Notes: generated from the letters alone by a model not told the origin. A stretch of DNA of 64,000 nt from Tistrella mobilis KA081020-065 (GCF_000264455.2 NC_017956.1:1967501-2031500), one strand, 5' to 3'. Counted from the stretch's first letter, positions 11,203 to 20,113 are shown. Translations and numbers: made by a program.

Positions 11203-12138
11203 TCACATCGACCCGAGCACCGTCACCAGAGCGGCACGGGAATTGATCCCCAGCTTGTCGTAGATCCGGCGGGTCTGATTGCGGATGGTGACGGGTGACA
11301 GCCCGAGTTGCCGGGCAACTTCCTTGTGGCCCTGGCCGCGGGCCAGCAGGGCGGCAATCTCAGCCTCGCGGGGGGAGAGCCGGTCCACAGGCGCCACCCG
11401 GCGCAGCACCAGCCGCACCAGTCCGGCCCCTGCCCCATCGACCTCGGCCATCAGTCCGAGTGCCGGAACCTCCTGTCGCCCCGGGTGTCCGAGGATCTCG
11501 CGGAGCGGTGTCGGCAGCCACGGCACGGCTGCGAGACCCAGCCGTGCCAGATGTCGCCAGCCGAAAATGCACAGCCCCGCCGGGGTGACATGCAGGTGCA
11601 CGCTATCGGCATCGTTCGGCGCTTCTGCACGGCCACGAACCATGCGGTCGAGGGTTGTAACCGCACCGTAGAGGAAATCCTGCTCGTCCTCATGCCAGGA
11701 TCTCCCGTCCCCACCACCGCGATAACAGGCGAGGAAGAGCGAGGCGGGCTGTCCCGGCCGGAACGACATCGCACCCGCCGCGGCATCGAGGTCGTAGCGC
11801 CCCGACATCCGTATCAGCCCGGGCGTCTGTTCGAGCTGCCGCCTGCGATAGGTGGCAACCCGGTCGGGCGCACGGCGGATCTGGCCCAGCATCAGATCGT
11901 CATGACGCATCGCCCGCCAGTCGTCGAAGAATGGACCGGTGATGTTGAAGGTGCGCGAGGCCGCGATCTCCACCCGCCCGCCATCCCACGCGGAAAAGCC
12001 GTACCAGGCGGAATCGAAACCCAGCACGCCCGCCAGCCGTCCGATCGCCAGATCGAGCGCATCCGCCGGCGAGGCTTCAGCGAGGAAGCCGTCGACGTCT
12101 TCGAGCCAAGCCGAGAAGCTGCGGATGCCCATGGTCAT
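11203..12138 (-). CDS. LuxR-type (GerE-domain) transcriptional regulator
   Basis: The C-terminal ~65 residues form a LuxR/GerE helix-turn-helix (LSPREAEIAALLARGQGHKE, then LGLSPVTIRNQTRRIYDKLG). The N-terminal ~230 residues look like a GAF/PAS-type sensory region (ALDLAIGRLAGVLGFDSAWY) with no autoinducer-domain hallmarks. The open frame runs to a GTG at 12228; the ATG at 12138 has AGGGGA ten bases upstream and removes a non-conserved 30-residue extension, so I chose it with moderate confidence. It precedes the amidase gene by 78 bases and may regulate it. Confidence 0.85.
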   Translation of the reverse strand: MTMGIRSFSAWLEDVDGFLAEASPADALDLAIGRLAGVLGFDSAWYGFSAWDGGRVEIAASRTFNITGPFFDDWRAMRHDDLMLGQIRRAPDRVATYRRRQLEQTPGLIRMSGRYDLDAAAGAMSFRPGQPASLFLACYRGGGDGRSWHEDEQDFLYGAVTTLDRMVRGRAEAPNDADSVHLHVTPAGLCIFGWRHLARLGLAAVPWLPTPLREILGHPGRQEVPALGLMAEVDGAGAGLVRLVLRRVAPVDRLSPREAEIAALLARGQGHKEVARQLGLSPVTIRNQTRRIYDKLGINSRAALVTVLGSM

Positions 12139-12241
12139 GGGGGAAGCGTCCCCTTGAAGCGAGACGACATGCAGACCGTCCGCCGATGTTGACACGGCCC
12201 GAGGCATCCGGCAACGACGCCATCCCACTGCCCCACAACGG

Positions 12242-12276
12242 AAAGCCGGCAGCCCCCGAGGGGACTGCCGGCTTTT
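12242..12276 (-). terminator. Terminator after rpsI
   Basis: The arms AAAGCCGGCAG and CTGCCGGCTTTT form an 11-bp stem closing on a C/G-rich inner stem-loop. It lies ~60 bases after the rpsI stop. The T run is short on the minus strand and slightly better on the plus strand, so it may work in both directions. Confidence 0.7.
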
Positions 12277-12338
12277 CGCAAAGGCATACCCGATGCACGG
12301 GGCCGCAGATCCCGGAAGGATCGCAGCCCCGGCGCGGA

Positions 12339-12833
12339 TCAGCGCTTCGAGAACTGGAAGCTGCGGCGGGCCTTGGCCTTACCGTACTTCTTACGCTCGA
12401 CGACGCGGCTGTCGCGGGTCAGGAAGCCTTCCTTCTTCAGCGGCTTGCGCAGGGTCGGCTCGTAGAGGGTGAGCGCCTTGCTGATGCCGTGACGCACGGC
12501 ACCCGCCTGACCCGACAGGCCGCCGCCGACCACGGTCGCAACGATGTCGAAATTGTCGACGACATTGGCCACGGTGAAGGGCTGACGGATGACCATCATC
12601 AGAACCGGACGCTTGAAATAGGCGTCGGCGTCCTGGCCGTTGACGGTAATCTTGCCCGAACCCGGCTTCACCCAGACGCGAGCGATCGCGTTCTTGCGCT
12701 TGCCGGTGGCGTAGGAGCGGCCCTGCGCATCGCGGACCGGCTCGGGGAGCTGCTCGTCTGCGATCAGACCGGCGGCCTGGGCCATGTCCTTCAGCGCGCC
12801 GAGGCCCTGGGCCTGAACGTTGGTTTCGGTCAT
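12339..12833 (-). CDS. rpsI: 30S ribosomal protein S9
   Basis: This 164-residue protein ends in the S9 C-terminal tail ([18 protein letters not shown]), whose basic residues contact P-site tRNA. It contains [14 protein letters not shown] and [15 protein letters not shown], both family signatures. About 40 extra N-terminal residues precede the core, as is common in alphaproteobacteria. It lies seven bases downstream of rplM in the standard two-gene operon. Confidence 0.97.
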   Translation of the reverse strand: MTETNVQAQGLGALKDMAQAAGLIADEQLPEPVRDAQGRSYATGKRKNAIARVWVKPGSGKITVNGQDADAYFKRPVLMMVIRQPFTVANVVDNFDIVATVVGGGLSGQAGAVRHGISKALTLYEPTLRKPLKKEGFLTRDSRVVERKKYGKAKARRSFQFSKR

Positions 12834-12840
12834 AGCTCGA

Positions 12841-13299
12841 TTACCCCACGTTCTTGCGGTTCAGGGCGGCGACGTCCAGCGGCTCCGGGGTCTGGGCCGC
12901 ATGCGGATGCTCGGGGCCGGCATAGACGTGCAGCTTGCGCATCACATCGCGGCCGAGGGGGCCACGGGGGACCATGCGGCGCACGGCGGCCTCGATCACG
13001 CGCTCAGGGTAGCGGCCGTCGAGGATCTTGTCCGCGGTCCGCTCCTTGATGCCGCCCGGATGGCCGGTGTGCCAGTAGTAGGTCTTCTGGACGCGCTTGC
13101 GGCCGGTGAGCACCACCTTTTCGGCATTGACGATCACGATGTGATCGCCGCAATCCATATGGGGGGTGAACATCGGCTTGTGCTTGCCGCGCAGACGGTT
13201 GGCAACAAGGGCGGCAAGACGGCCGAGCACGAGCCCGTCAGCGTCGATCACCGTCCACTTGTGCTCAAGGTCTGCCAGCTTGGCGGTATAGGTCTTCAT
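12841..13299 (-). CDS. rplM: 50S ribosomal protein L13
   Basis: This 152-residue protein shows the L13 signatures [29 protein letters not shown] and [13 protein letters not shown]. The ATG at 13299 gives the family start MKTYTAK and has AAGG upstream; an in-frame ATG four codons earlier is less likely. It is the first gene of the rplM-rpsI operon and diverges from the crotonase gene across a 304-base gap. Confidence 0.97.
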   Translation of the reverse strand: MKTYTAKLADLEHKWTVIDADGLVLGRLAALVANRLRGKHKPMFTPHMDCGDHIVIVNAEKVVLTGRKRVQKTYYWHTGHPGGIKERTADKILDGRYPERVIEAAVRRMVPRGPLGRDVMRKLHVYAGPEHPHAAQTPEPLDVAALNRKNVG

Positions 13300-13394
13300 G
13301 AGCCTTGGCACCGAGATGGGTTCTTGAAACTGGAGGCGGAGTATGCCACGGAACCCGCGGCCGTCAATGGCGAAGAAGCGCCTTATATCAATAG

Positions 13395-13423
13395 CTTATA
13401 AAATCGGTATCATAATACCACAA
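13395..13423 (-). promoter_or_regulatory. Candidate promoter for rplM-rpsI
   Basis: On the minus strand, TTGTGG (13418-13423) and TATAAG (13395-13400) are 17 bases apart, inside the only AT-rich stretch of the 13300-13603 gap. The -35 match is weak and the -10 match is five of six. The rest of this 304-base gap holds no gene; its right end carries the GGGAGGG ribosome site of the next gene. Confidence 0.4.
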
Positions 13424-13603
13424 ACGCTGAGCCAGGAGAACCGGGGCTTCCCGGCCGTTTGTTGTACGCCAGAAGGTCCGGCAGGGCTTGGACGGTCGCG
13501 CCGGCCGGCGTTATGATGCGCACGAAAGCATACAGCATCCCCCGAAAGCGCGCGCAGCATGACGCCCGCGAATACAGATTGAGTAAGGGAGGGACACCGC
13601 GCC

Positions 13604-14413
13604 ATGACTGATCAGTCGCCGACGAGGACCGCCGAGGCTGCCCCTATCCGGCTTGAGGTGGAGGCCGATGGCGTCGCCGTGCTCACTCTCACCCGTTCCG
13701 CTCAGCGCAATGCACTCTCGCTCGGCATGATGACCGCGATCGAAGCCGCGCTGGAACAGATCGCCGCCGATGCCGCCGCCCGGGTGGTGGTGCTGCGCGC
13801 GGAAGGCCCGGCCTTCTGCGCCGGCCACGATCTGAAAGAAATGCGGGCGTCACCGGATCGCGCCTCATACGAAGCGCTCTTCGCCCAGTGCAGCCGGATG
13901 ATGACCCGGATCGTGCGCCTGCCCAAGCCGGTGATCGCCGAAGTCTCGGGCATCGCCACGGCGGCAGGCTGCCAGCTGGTGGCGAGCTGCGACCTGGCGG
14001 TTGCCGCCACCACCGCCCGCTTCGCGACCCCCGGGGTCAATCTCGGCCTGTTTTGCTCGACGCCGATGGTGGCGCTCTCACGCGCGGTCGGCCGCAAGCA
14101 CGCGATGGAGATGCTGCTGCTGGGCCAGATGGCCGATGCCGAGACGGCGTACCGCTTCGGCCTGGTCAACCGCGTGGTCGCCCCCGAAGAGCTGTCGGAC
14201 ACCGTGATGGGCATGGCGCGGATCATCGCGTCCAAGTCGCCGCTGACGCTTAAGATCGGCAAGGAGGCCTTCTACGCGCAGGTCGAGATGCCGCTCGACG
14301 ACGCCTATGCCTATGCCTCCCGGGTGATGACCGAAAACATGATGGCCCGCGATGCCGAAGAGGGCATCGACGCCTTCATCAACAAGCGCCAGCCCGTCTG
14401 GCAGGGGTGCTGA
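13604..14413 (+). CDS. Crotonase-fold protein (ECHDC3-like enoyl-CoA hydratase family)
   Basis: This 269-residue protein has the crotonase oxyanion-hole segments GPAFCAGHDLKEM and ATAAGCQLVASCDLAVAA, then TPGVNLGLFCSTP, and ends with EGIDAFINKRQPVW. This pattern matches the ECHDC3 subgroup rather than true hydratases. The two catalytic glutamates of mitochondrial enoyl-CoA hydratase are not at their usual places: Gln occurs in GCQL, and there is no Glu in the PGVNLG segment. Hydratase activity is therefore doubtful. GGGAGGG lies upstream of the ATG. It is followed after five bases by a CoA-binding protein and then metY. Confidence 0.85.
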   Translation: MTDQSPTRTAEAAPIRLEVEADGVAVLTLTRSAQRNALSLGMMTAIEAALEQIAADAAARVVVLRAEGPAFCAGHDLKEMRASPDRASYEALFAQCSRMMTRIVRLPKPVIAEVSGIATAAGCQLVASCDLAVAATTARFATPGVNLGLFCSTPMVALSRAVGRKHAMEMLLLGQMADAETAYRFGLVNRVVAPEELSDTVMGMARIIASKSPLTLKIGKEAFYAQVEMPLDDAYAYASRVMTENMMARDAEEGIDAFINKRQPVWQGC

Positions 14414-14417
14414 TCCG

Positions 14418-14921
14418 ATGACCGGGACCCGTGCGGTCGTCCATGACCGCTATCCGGATGCCTATATCCGCGACATCCTGCGCAACACCCGCGTCATCGC
14501 CATGGTCGGCGCCAGCCCGAACTGGAACCGGCCAAGCTATTTCGCCATGAAGTATCTGCAGGAAAAGGGCTATCGGGTGATCCCGGTCAACCCCGTCGCC
14601 GCCGGCCAGACCATTCTGGGTGAACCCGTCTACGCGACGCTGGACGAGCTGCCGGTGGTCCCCGATATGGTGGACATCTTCCGCAATTCCGAAGCCGCAG
14701 GGCCGATCACCGACGATGCCATCCGCATGGGCGCGAAGACGGTGTGGATGCAGCTGGGCGTGCGCAACGACGCGGCAGCCGCCCGCGCCGAAGCGGCCGG
14801 GCTGAACGTGGTGATGAACCGCTGCCCGAAGATCGAATACGGCCGCTTGTCCGGAGAGCTGGGCTGGAGCGGCGTGAACACCGGCGTGATCAGCGCCAAG
14901 CGCATGGGGCCGCCCCGATGA
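14418..14921 (+). CDS. CoA-binding domain protein (YccU-like)
   Basis: This 167-residue Rossmann-fold protein has the CoA_binding-type segment VIAMVGASPNWNRPS, then YRVIPVNP and MNRCPKIEYGRLSGELGW. Relatives resemble the CoA-binding part of succinyl-CoA synthetase alpha but lack a catalytic partner. The open frame extends to 14352, but the ATG at 14418 has AGGGG upstream and avoids overlapping the crotonase gene. Its stop overlaps the metY start (ATGA), so the two are translationally coupled. Confidence 0.88.
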   Translation: MTGTRAVVHDRYPDAYIRDILRNTRVIAMVGASPNWNRPSYFAMKYLQEKGYRVIPVNPVAAGQTILGEPVYATLDELPVVPDMVDIFRNSEAAGPITDDAIRMGAKTVWMQLGVRNDAAAARAEAAGLNVVMNRCPKIEYGRLSGELGWSGVNTGVISAKRMGPPR

Positions 14922-16234
14922 CCGATCAGACGACGAAGCCGGATGCCGCCAGCGGCGCCGGCGGCTTCGGCTTTTCAACCCTCGCCGTCCATGCCGGCAA
15001 CCGGCCGGAGCCCCATACCGGCGCGCGGGTGACGCCGATCTATCAGACCTCGTCCTTCGTGTTCGACAGCGTCGACCACGCCGCGTCTTTGTTCAACCTG
15101 CAGACCTTCGGCAACATTTATTCGCGCCTGGGCAATCCCAGCGTTTCGGCGCTGGAGGAACGGGTGGCGGCACTCGAAGGCGGCCGCGGCGCCACCGCCT
15201 GCGCCAGCGGCCATGCCGCACAGTTCCTGGCACTGGCCAGCCTGATGGAGGCAGGCGACGATCTGGTCGCCTCGCGCTTCCTCTATGGCGGCTCGTACAC
15301 GCAGTTCAGCCAGAGCTTCAAGCGCTTCGGCTGGGGTTGCAGCTTCGTCGACGCCCGCGACCCCGACGAAGTCGCCAGGGCGATCGGGCCGCGCACCAAG
15401 GCAGTGTTCGTCGAAAGCCAGTCCAACCCTTCGGGCGTGCTCACCGACATCGCCGCCCTCGCCGATGTCGCCCATGCCCACGGCCTGCCGCTGATCGTCG
15501 ACAACACCATTCCCAGCCCCTATCTCTGCCGGCCCTTCGATCTGGGCGCCGATCTCGTCACCCATTCGCTGACCAAGTTTCTGGGCGGCCACGGCAATTC
15601 GCTGGGCGGGGCGATCGTGGAAAGCGGCCGTTTCGGCTGGAAGGCGTCCGGCAAGTTCCCGTCGCTGTCCGAGCCCAATCCCGGCTATCACGGCCTGCGG
15701 TTTGAAGAGACCTTCGGCGACTTTGCCTTTACCGTCCATGCCCATGCCGTGGCGCTGCGGGATTTCGGCCCGACGCTCTCGCCCTTCAACGCCTTCATGA
15801 TCATGACCGGAATCGAGACCCTGCCGCTGCGCATGGACCGCCATGTCGCGAATGCCAAGACGGTCGCGGCGTGGCTGGAAGCCCATCCCAAGGTCGCCTG
15901 GGTCTCGTATGCCGGTCTGCCATCCAGCCCGCAATACGATCTGGGGTGCCGGCAGATGCCCCGCGGCGTCGCCCCGGTCTTCACCTTCGGTCTGAAGGGC
16001 GGCTATGAAGCCGGTATCCGGCTGGTGGAAAGCGTGGAACTGTTCAGCCATCTCGCCAATGTCGGCGACACCCGGTCCCTGATCCTGCACCCGGCCTCGA
16101 CCACCCATCGCCAGCTGTCACCCGAAGACCGGACGAAGAGCGGCGCCGGTGACGATGTCATCCGGATTTCGATCGGCATCGAGACGGTCGACGACCTGAT
16201 CGCAGATCTCGACCAGGCTTTCGCGCAGATCTGA
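14918..16234 (+). CDS. metY: O-acetylhomoserine aminocarboxypropyltransferase (sulfhydrylase)
   Basis: This 438-residue PLP enzyme of the Cys/Met metabolism family makes homocysteine from O-acetylhomoserine and sulfide. Features include GFSTLAVHAGNRPEP at the N-terminus, SRLGNPSVSALEERVAALEG, VDNTIPSPYLCRP, and the PLP lysine (about residue 220) in SLTKFLGGHGNS. The length (~430) and the YLCRP/FGDFAF-type insertions fit MetY better than MetB or MetZ. The start overlaps the preceding stop by four bases. Confidence 0.92.
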   Translation: MTDQTTKPDAASGAGGFGFSTLAVHAGNRPEPHTGARVTPIYQTSSFVFDSVDHAASLFNLQTFGNIYSRLGNPSVSALEERVAALEGGRGATACASGHAAQFLALASLMEAGDDLVASRFLYGGSYTQFSQSFKRFGWGCSFVDARDPDEVARAIGPRTKAVFVESQSNPSGVLTDIAALADVAHAHGLPLIVDNTIPSPYLCRPFDLGADLVTHSLTKFLGGHGNSLGGAIVESGRFGWKASGKFPSLSEPNPGYHGLRFEETFGDFAFTVHAHAVALRDFGPTLSPFNAFMIMTGIETLPLRMDRHVANAKTVAAWLEAHPKVAWVSYAGLPSSPQYDLGCRQMPRGVAPVFTFGLKGGYEAGIRLVESVELFSHLANVGDTRSLILHPASTTHRQLSPEDRTKSGAGDDVIRISIGIETVDDLIADLDQAFAQI

Positions 16235-16272
16235 CCACACAAGTCCCCCGACCCGAGGCTTCCATTCCGTTC

Positions 16273-16878
16273 ATGGCTCCGTCGCATTTCCCCGGGGCAG
16301 GTCCTGCCCTGCCCGCCCTTGCATCCGTCGACCGGCTGATCTTTCTGCGCCATGGCCGCACGGCCTTCAATGCCGAGGGCCGCGTCGCCGGCCAGAGCGA
16401 CATCCCGCTCGACGAAACCGGCCGCGCGGAGGCCTGGGCGGCCATCGAACCGGTCCGCGCCCTCGGCCCCGATGCCATCGCCGCAAGCCCGATGCAGCGG
16501 GCACGGAGCACCGCGGCGATCATCGCCGAAGGGTTGGGCATGACCGATGTGGTGCAGCTGGTCCCGGGCCTGCGCGAACGGAACTGGGGCATGTATGAAG
16601 GTGCGCCACTCGGCGACCGGCCCCCCTACGAAGAAACGCCGCCCGGGGGCGAACCCTGGGCAGCGTTCCTGGATAGAACGGCGCATGCCCTTGCAGGGGC
16701 ATTACGCATGATGGGCAGCCCGCGCCGCCCGCTGATCGTCGCTCACTCGGGCACGTCGCTCGCCCTCTCGAAGCTGCTCGGCGCACCGATGCCGGTCGAG
16801 AAGGCGCAGAACGCCGTGCCGCTGGTGTTCCAGCGCGCCCGCGACGGGTCGTGGCGCTGCTGGATCCCGGGGAGCTGA
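16273..16878 (+). CDS. Histidine phosphatase (phosphoglycerate-mutase-like) family protein
   Basis: This 201-residue protein has the catalytic RHG motif in LIFLRHGRTAFN near residue 27, a second-half SPMQRARSTA segment, RERNWGMYEG and the second catalytic His in VAHSGTS. Family members are phosphatases (for example alpha-ribazole or sugar phosphatases) or mutases; the substrate is not apparent. It follows metY by 38 bases in the same direction and may be co-transcribed. It converges on azoR, with only 22 bases between them. Confidence 0.85.
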   Translation: MAPSHFPGAGPALPALASVDRLIFLRHGRTAFNAEGRVAGQSDIPLDETGRAEAWAAIEPVRALGPDAIAASPMQRARSTAAIIAEGLGMTDVVQLVPGLRERNWGMYEGAPLGDRPPYEETPPGGEPWAAFLDRTAHALAGALRMMGSPRRPLIVAHSGTSLALSKLLGAPMPVEKAQNAVPLVFQRARDGSWRCWIPGS

Positions 16879-16900
16879 CGGCGCGGGTGCGCAGCAGCCG

Positions 16901-17530
16901 TCAGGCGGCAACCGCCTGCGGCACCAGACGGGCGATCTCGGCCTCGGCCGCCGCGATCGCCTTGGCGCGTGCCTCGGGGCCCATGCCGATGCCCTCGGCA
17001 CGAACGATCTCGACATCGGTGATGCCGATGAAGCTGAAGACCGCCTTCAGCCAGCTCTCCTGATGCTCGAAGGCTGCCATCGCCGGGTTCGAGGAATAGA
17101 CGCCGCCACGGCTCGACACCACGATCACCTTGCGACCACCGGCCAAGCCTTCGGCACCATTCGGGCCGTATCGGAAGGTGCGGCCGGCGCGGGCCAGACG
17201 ATCGATCCAGGCCTTGAGCTGGCTCGGCACCGAGAAATTGTACATCGGCGCGCCGACCACCACGACGTCCGCCGACAGGAACTCGTCGAGCACCGCCTCG
17301 GCCAGCGCCAGCTCATCCTGCTGGACCGGCGTCAGATCCTCGGTCTTGCCGGCACGGACCACCGGCATGCGCTCCGCCGACAGATGCGGCAGCTCGTGGG
17401 CCGCCAGATCGCGGGTCACGACTTCGAGGCCCGGCATGGCCTCGGCGATGGCCGTGGTGATGGTCTCGACCAGCTGGCGGCTGACCGACGCGCCTTCCGT
17501 GGCGCTGGACTGGATCTGGAGCAGCTTCAT
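16901..17530 (-). CDS. azoR: FMN-dependent NADH:quinone oxidoreductase / azoreductase
   Basis: This 209-residue flavodoxin-fold protein matches AzoR: QSSATEGASVSRQL (FMN phosphate loop) at the N-terminus, PMYNFSVPSQLKAWIDR near residue 100, and VVSSRGGVYSS near residue 145. It reduces quinones and azo bonds by two-electron transfer. It is transcribed divergently from a LysR gene across 134 bases that contain a palindrome, suggesting LysR control. Confidence 0.92.
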   Translation of the reverse strand: MKLLQIQSSATEGASVSRQLVETITTAIAEAMPGLEVVTRDLAAHELPHLSAERMPVVRAGKTEDLTPVQQDELALAEAVLDEFLSADVVVVGAPMYNFSVPSQLKAWIDRLARAGRTFRYGPNGAEGLAGGRKVIVVSSRGGVYSSNPAMAAFEHQESWLKAVFSFIGITDVEIVRAEGIGMGPEARAKAIAAAEAEIARLVPQAVAA

Positions 17531-17630
17531 GGAGCATATCCCTGAGTGATAGTTGAGATGGTAGAAAACCTTCTCCCTATACCTGCCGACGGAACGGGCC
17601 TGACACCAGATGGCAAATTCTGGATAATAC

Positions 17631-17646
17631 GTTCCATTGGTGGAAC
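17631..17646. promoter_or_regulatory. Palindromic operator candidate between azoR and lysR
   Basis: GTTCCA-TTGG-TGGAAC is a perfect 6-bp inverted repeat 19 bases upstream of the lysR ATG and just downstream of GATAAT (17623-17628), a possible -10. The position fits autoregulation by the adjacent LysR protein. The assignment is inferred. Confidence 0.45.
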
Positions 17647-17664
17647 GCCAGGGCGAGGTGGCCG

Positions 17665-18624
17665 ATGCAGGACCTGAACGATCTGATGATCTTTGCCCGC
17701 ATCGTCGAGCATGGCGGTGTCGCCGCCGCCGCCCGCGCTTTGAGCCTGCCCAAATCCACGGTCAGCCGACGGCTGGCCGCACTCGAAGACCGTCTCGGCG
17801 TGCGGCTGATCCAGCGCAATACCCGCGCCTGGACGGTGACCGAGGTCGGCCGTGCCTATCACCGCCATTGCCAGGCCGTGATCGCCGCCGCAGAGGCCGC
17901 ACAGGAGGTGATCGATCACAGCCGGGCAGAGCCGCGCGGCCTGATCCGGATGAGCTGCCCCCTGCCGCTGCTGTTCACGGCGATCGCGCCCATCCTCTCC
18001 CGCTTCATGGCCGATTATCCTGAAGTCCGGGTGGAGGTAGAGGCGACCCAGCGGCGGGTGGATGTGATCGAGGAAGGCTTCGATCTGGCGCTGAGGGTCC
18101 GGCCTCTGCCGCTTGAGGACACCGATCTGGTGGTGCGGATCCTGGGACAGAGCGCGAGCGTGGTCGTGGCGTCACCGCAGCTGCTGCATGGCCGCCCGCC
18201 CGTCACGCGGCCTGAAGAGATCGCGACACTGCCGACCATCGCCCAGACCCTTCCGGGGACGCGCAGCCATGCGGGCAATGACACCAACCCGCCCCATCAT
18301 TGGGTGCTTACCGGGCCGGGCGGCGAGATCGTGCGGGTGGCCCATCATCCGCGGCTCGCCGTCGATGATCTGCCCACCCTGCATCACATGGCCCTGGCCG
18401 GCATCGGCGCAACGATCCTGCCGGATTATCTGGTAGCCCCGCATCTGGAGGCCGGACGGCTGGTTGCCCTGTTGCCCGACTGGCACCCGCCATCGGGCGC
18501 AGTGCATGCCGCCTTCCCATCCCGCCGCGGTCTGGTTCCGGCCGTGCGCCGCCTGATCGACCGGCTGGCGGACGAGTTCGATGGCGAGGCCGGCTATTCA
18601 CGAGGAGACCGCAGATGTCCGTAG
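17665..18624 (+). CDS. LysR-family transcriptional regulator
   Basis: This 319-residue protein has an N-terminal HTH (AARALSLPKSTVSRRLAALE, residues ~20-42) and a CrgA-type effector domain (RMSCPLPLLFTAIAPILSRF, then DLALRVRPLPLEDTDLVVRI). It is divergent from azoR, and its last ten bases overlap a flavin reductase gene. It probably controls both, perhaps in response to a quinone or electrophile, as in other azoR loci. Confidence 0.92.
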   Translation: MQDLNDLMIFARIVEHGGVAAAARALSLPKSTVSRRLAALEDRLGVRLIQRNTRAWTVTEVGRAYHRHCQAVIAAAEAAQEVIDHSRAEPRGLIRMSCPLPLLFTAIAPILSRFMADYPEVRVEVEATQRRVDVIEEGFDLALRVRPLPLEDTDLVVRILGQSASVVVASPQLLHGRPPVTRPEEIATLPTIAQTLPGTRSHAGNDTNPPHHWVLTGPGGEIVRVAHHPRLAVDDLPTLHHMALAGIGATILPDYLVAPHLEAGRLVALLPDWHPPSGAVHAAFPSRRGLVPAVRRLIDRLADEFDGEAGYSRGDRRCP

Positions 18625-19181
18625 CCCGCCGCTTCATCAAGCAGGAACTGCCGCTCCATCTGGTGCGGCGCCATCTGGAGCCGGGTCCGGTGGTCCTGTT
18701 GACCTCCGCCCAAGGCACCAGCCGCAATGTGATGACACTGGGTTGGCAGACGGTGATGGAGTTCTCGCCATCGCTGGTCGGCTGCATGATTTCGGCCGGC
18801 AATCACAGCTTCGAGCTGATCCGGCAGAGCGGCAGCTGCGTGATCAACGTCCCGCCGGCCAACCTGATCGATACAGTGGTCGGTATCGGCAACACCAGCG
18901 GCGCGGATATCGACAAATTCGAGACCTACAGTCTGACGACGGAGCCAGGCGTCAAGGTGCCGGCCCCGTCCATCGCCGAGTGCTTCGCAAGCTTCGAATG
19001 CCGGCTCTCGGACGACCGACTGGTGGAGAGCCACAACTTCTTCGTCTTCGAGATCGTTCATGCCACGGTCGCCCGTCTGGCCCGCATGCCGCGGACCCTG
19101 CACTATACCGGTGACGGTGTCTTCATGATCTCAGGACGGCGGATCGACAAGTCGGCCCTCTTCAACCCTCATATGCTCTGA
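18615..19181 (+). CDS. Flavin reductase-like (FMN-binding split barrel) protein
   Basis: This 188-residue protein resembles the flavin-reductase-like domain: GPVVLLTSAQGTSRNVMTLG and SPSLVGCMISAGNHSFELIR, then GSCVINVPP and FECRLSDDRLVESHNFF. Members bind FMN and reduce flavin or act as small oxidoreductases. The start lies inside the end of lysR (10-base overlap) with GAGGAG just upstream, so translation is coupled. Confidence 0.85.
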   Translation: MSVARRFIKQELPLHLVRRHLEPGPVVLLTSAQGTSRNVMTLGWQTVMEFSPSLVGCMISAGNHSFELIRQSGSCVINVPPANLIDTVVGIGNTSGADIDKFETYSLTTEPGVKVPAPSIAECFASFECRLSDDRLVESHNFFVFEIVHATVARLARMPRTLHYTGDGVFMISGRRIDKSALFNPHML

Positions 19182-19206
19182 ACACCCCCTGAACCAAGCG
19201 GAGATC

Positions 19207-20058
19207 TCACGCCGCGGCAAGATGTGCCTGTATGAAGGCTCCAAAGGCCTTGACCGCCATGGATGGTTGCTCGCCGGCATAGACGACTGCGATTCCGATT
19301 CCGGGCAGAGCCGGCATCAGATCGTCCAGGGTGAAAAGGTCCTGCGGCACGGCCGAGCCGGTAATCACGCTGATCGCCTGTCCGGAACGCGCCACAGCAA
19401 GCAGGCCGGCCAGGCTGTTGCTGGCAAAGGAAATCCGGTAGGGCCGGCCGGCCTTATCCATCGCATTGCAGGCAGCGCGGTGATCGAGCGTGTCGGGTGC
19501 CGACAATGCAAGCGGAACGATCTTCTGCCCCATGACCTCGGGTTGAGGGCTGTTCGCCACCCAAACGAAAGATTCCGGCCGGATGATCGACCCGCCGCTT
19601 GCGTCATCAGGCAGGGAGATCACCGCCAACTCTATCTGCCGGCGATGCAGCATGGGGCGTAACTCCACCGTCGGCGCGCAGACCACTTCGATTTCCACCG
19701 ACGGATGTCGCGCATTGAACCCCCTCAGAATTTCGGGAAAGAAGGCTGTCAGATAATCCTCCGGACAGCCGAATCGGACCAAGCCCTGCAAGCCACTCCC
19801 CGACAGATCCGAGATGGCCTCGTCATGCACACCAAGTATGCGGTCGGCATAGACCAGCAGACGCTCTCCCGTCGTCGTCAGGCGCATACCGTTGCCGGTG
19901 CGATGCAGGATCGGCTGGCCGATAACGGCTTCCAGCCGCTGCATCTGCATGCTCAACGCTGATTGGGTACGGCCGACCTGAAGTGCGGCCGTGCTGATGG
20001 ATCCGCTCCGCGAAACGGCCACGAAGCTGCGCAGCAGCTGGATGTCGAGAGACAGCAT
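19207..20058 (-). CDS. dgdR: LysR-family regulator, DgdR-like
   Basis: This 283-residue LysR protein has its HTH at residues ~18-40 (AALQVGRTQSALSMQMQRLE) and an effector-binding domain starting near LVRFGCPEDYLTAFFPEI. It diverges from dgdA across 114 AT-rich bases. In Burkholderia cepacia a LysR repressor, DgdR, is likewise divergent from the dialkylglycine decarboxylase gene, so the name rests on homology style plus position. The expected inducer is a dialkyl amino acid such as 2-aminoisobutyrate; this is inference. Confidence 0.8.
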   Translation of the reverse strand: MLSLDIQLLRSFVAVSRSGSISTAALQVGRTQSALSMQMQRLEAVIGQPILHRTGNGMRLTTTGERLLVYADRILGVHDEAISDLSGSGLQGLVRFGCPEDYLTAFFPEILRGFNARHPSVEIEVVCAPTVELRPMLHRRQIELAVISLPDDASGGSIIRPESFVWVANSPQPEVMGQKIVPLALSAPDTLDHRAACNAMDKAGRPYRISFASNSLAGLLAVARSGQAISVITGSAVPQDLFTLDDLMPALPGIGIAVVYAGEQPSMAVKAFGAFIQAHLAAA

Positions 20059-20077
20059 GATATCAATTTTCCTGATT

Positions 20078-20113
20078 TTTGATTTTCATACTATGAATTT
20101 GAATGAAATCAAA
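20078..20113. promoter_or_regulatory. Inverted-repeat operator between dgdR and dgdA
   Basis: TTTGATTTTCAT (20078-20089) and ATGAAATCAAA (20103-20113) form an 11-bp inverted repeat with one bulged base and a 13-base spacer. The repeat lies in the AT-rich dgdR-dgdA gap, where LysR sites are expected. Confidence 0.5.
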
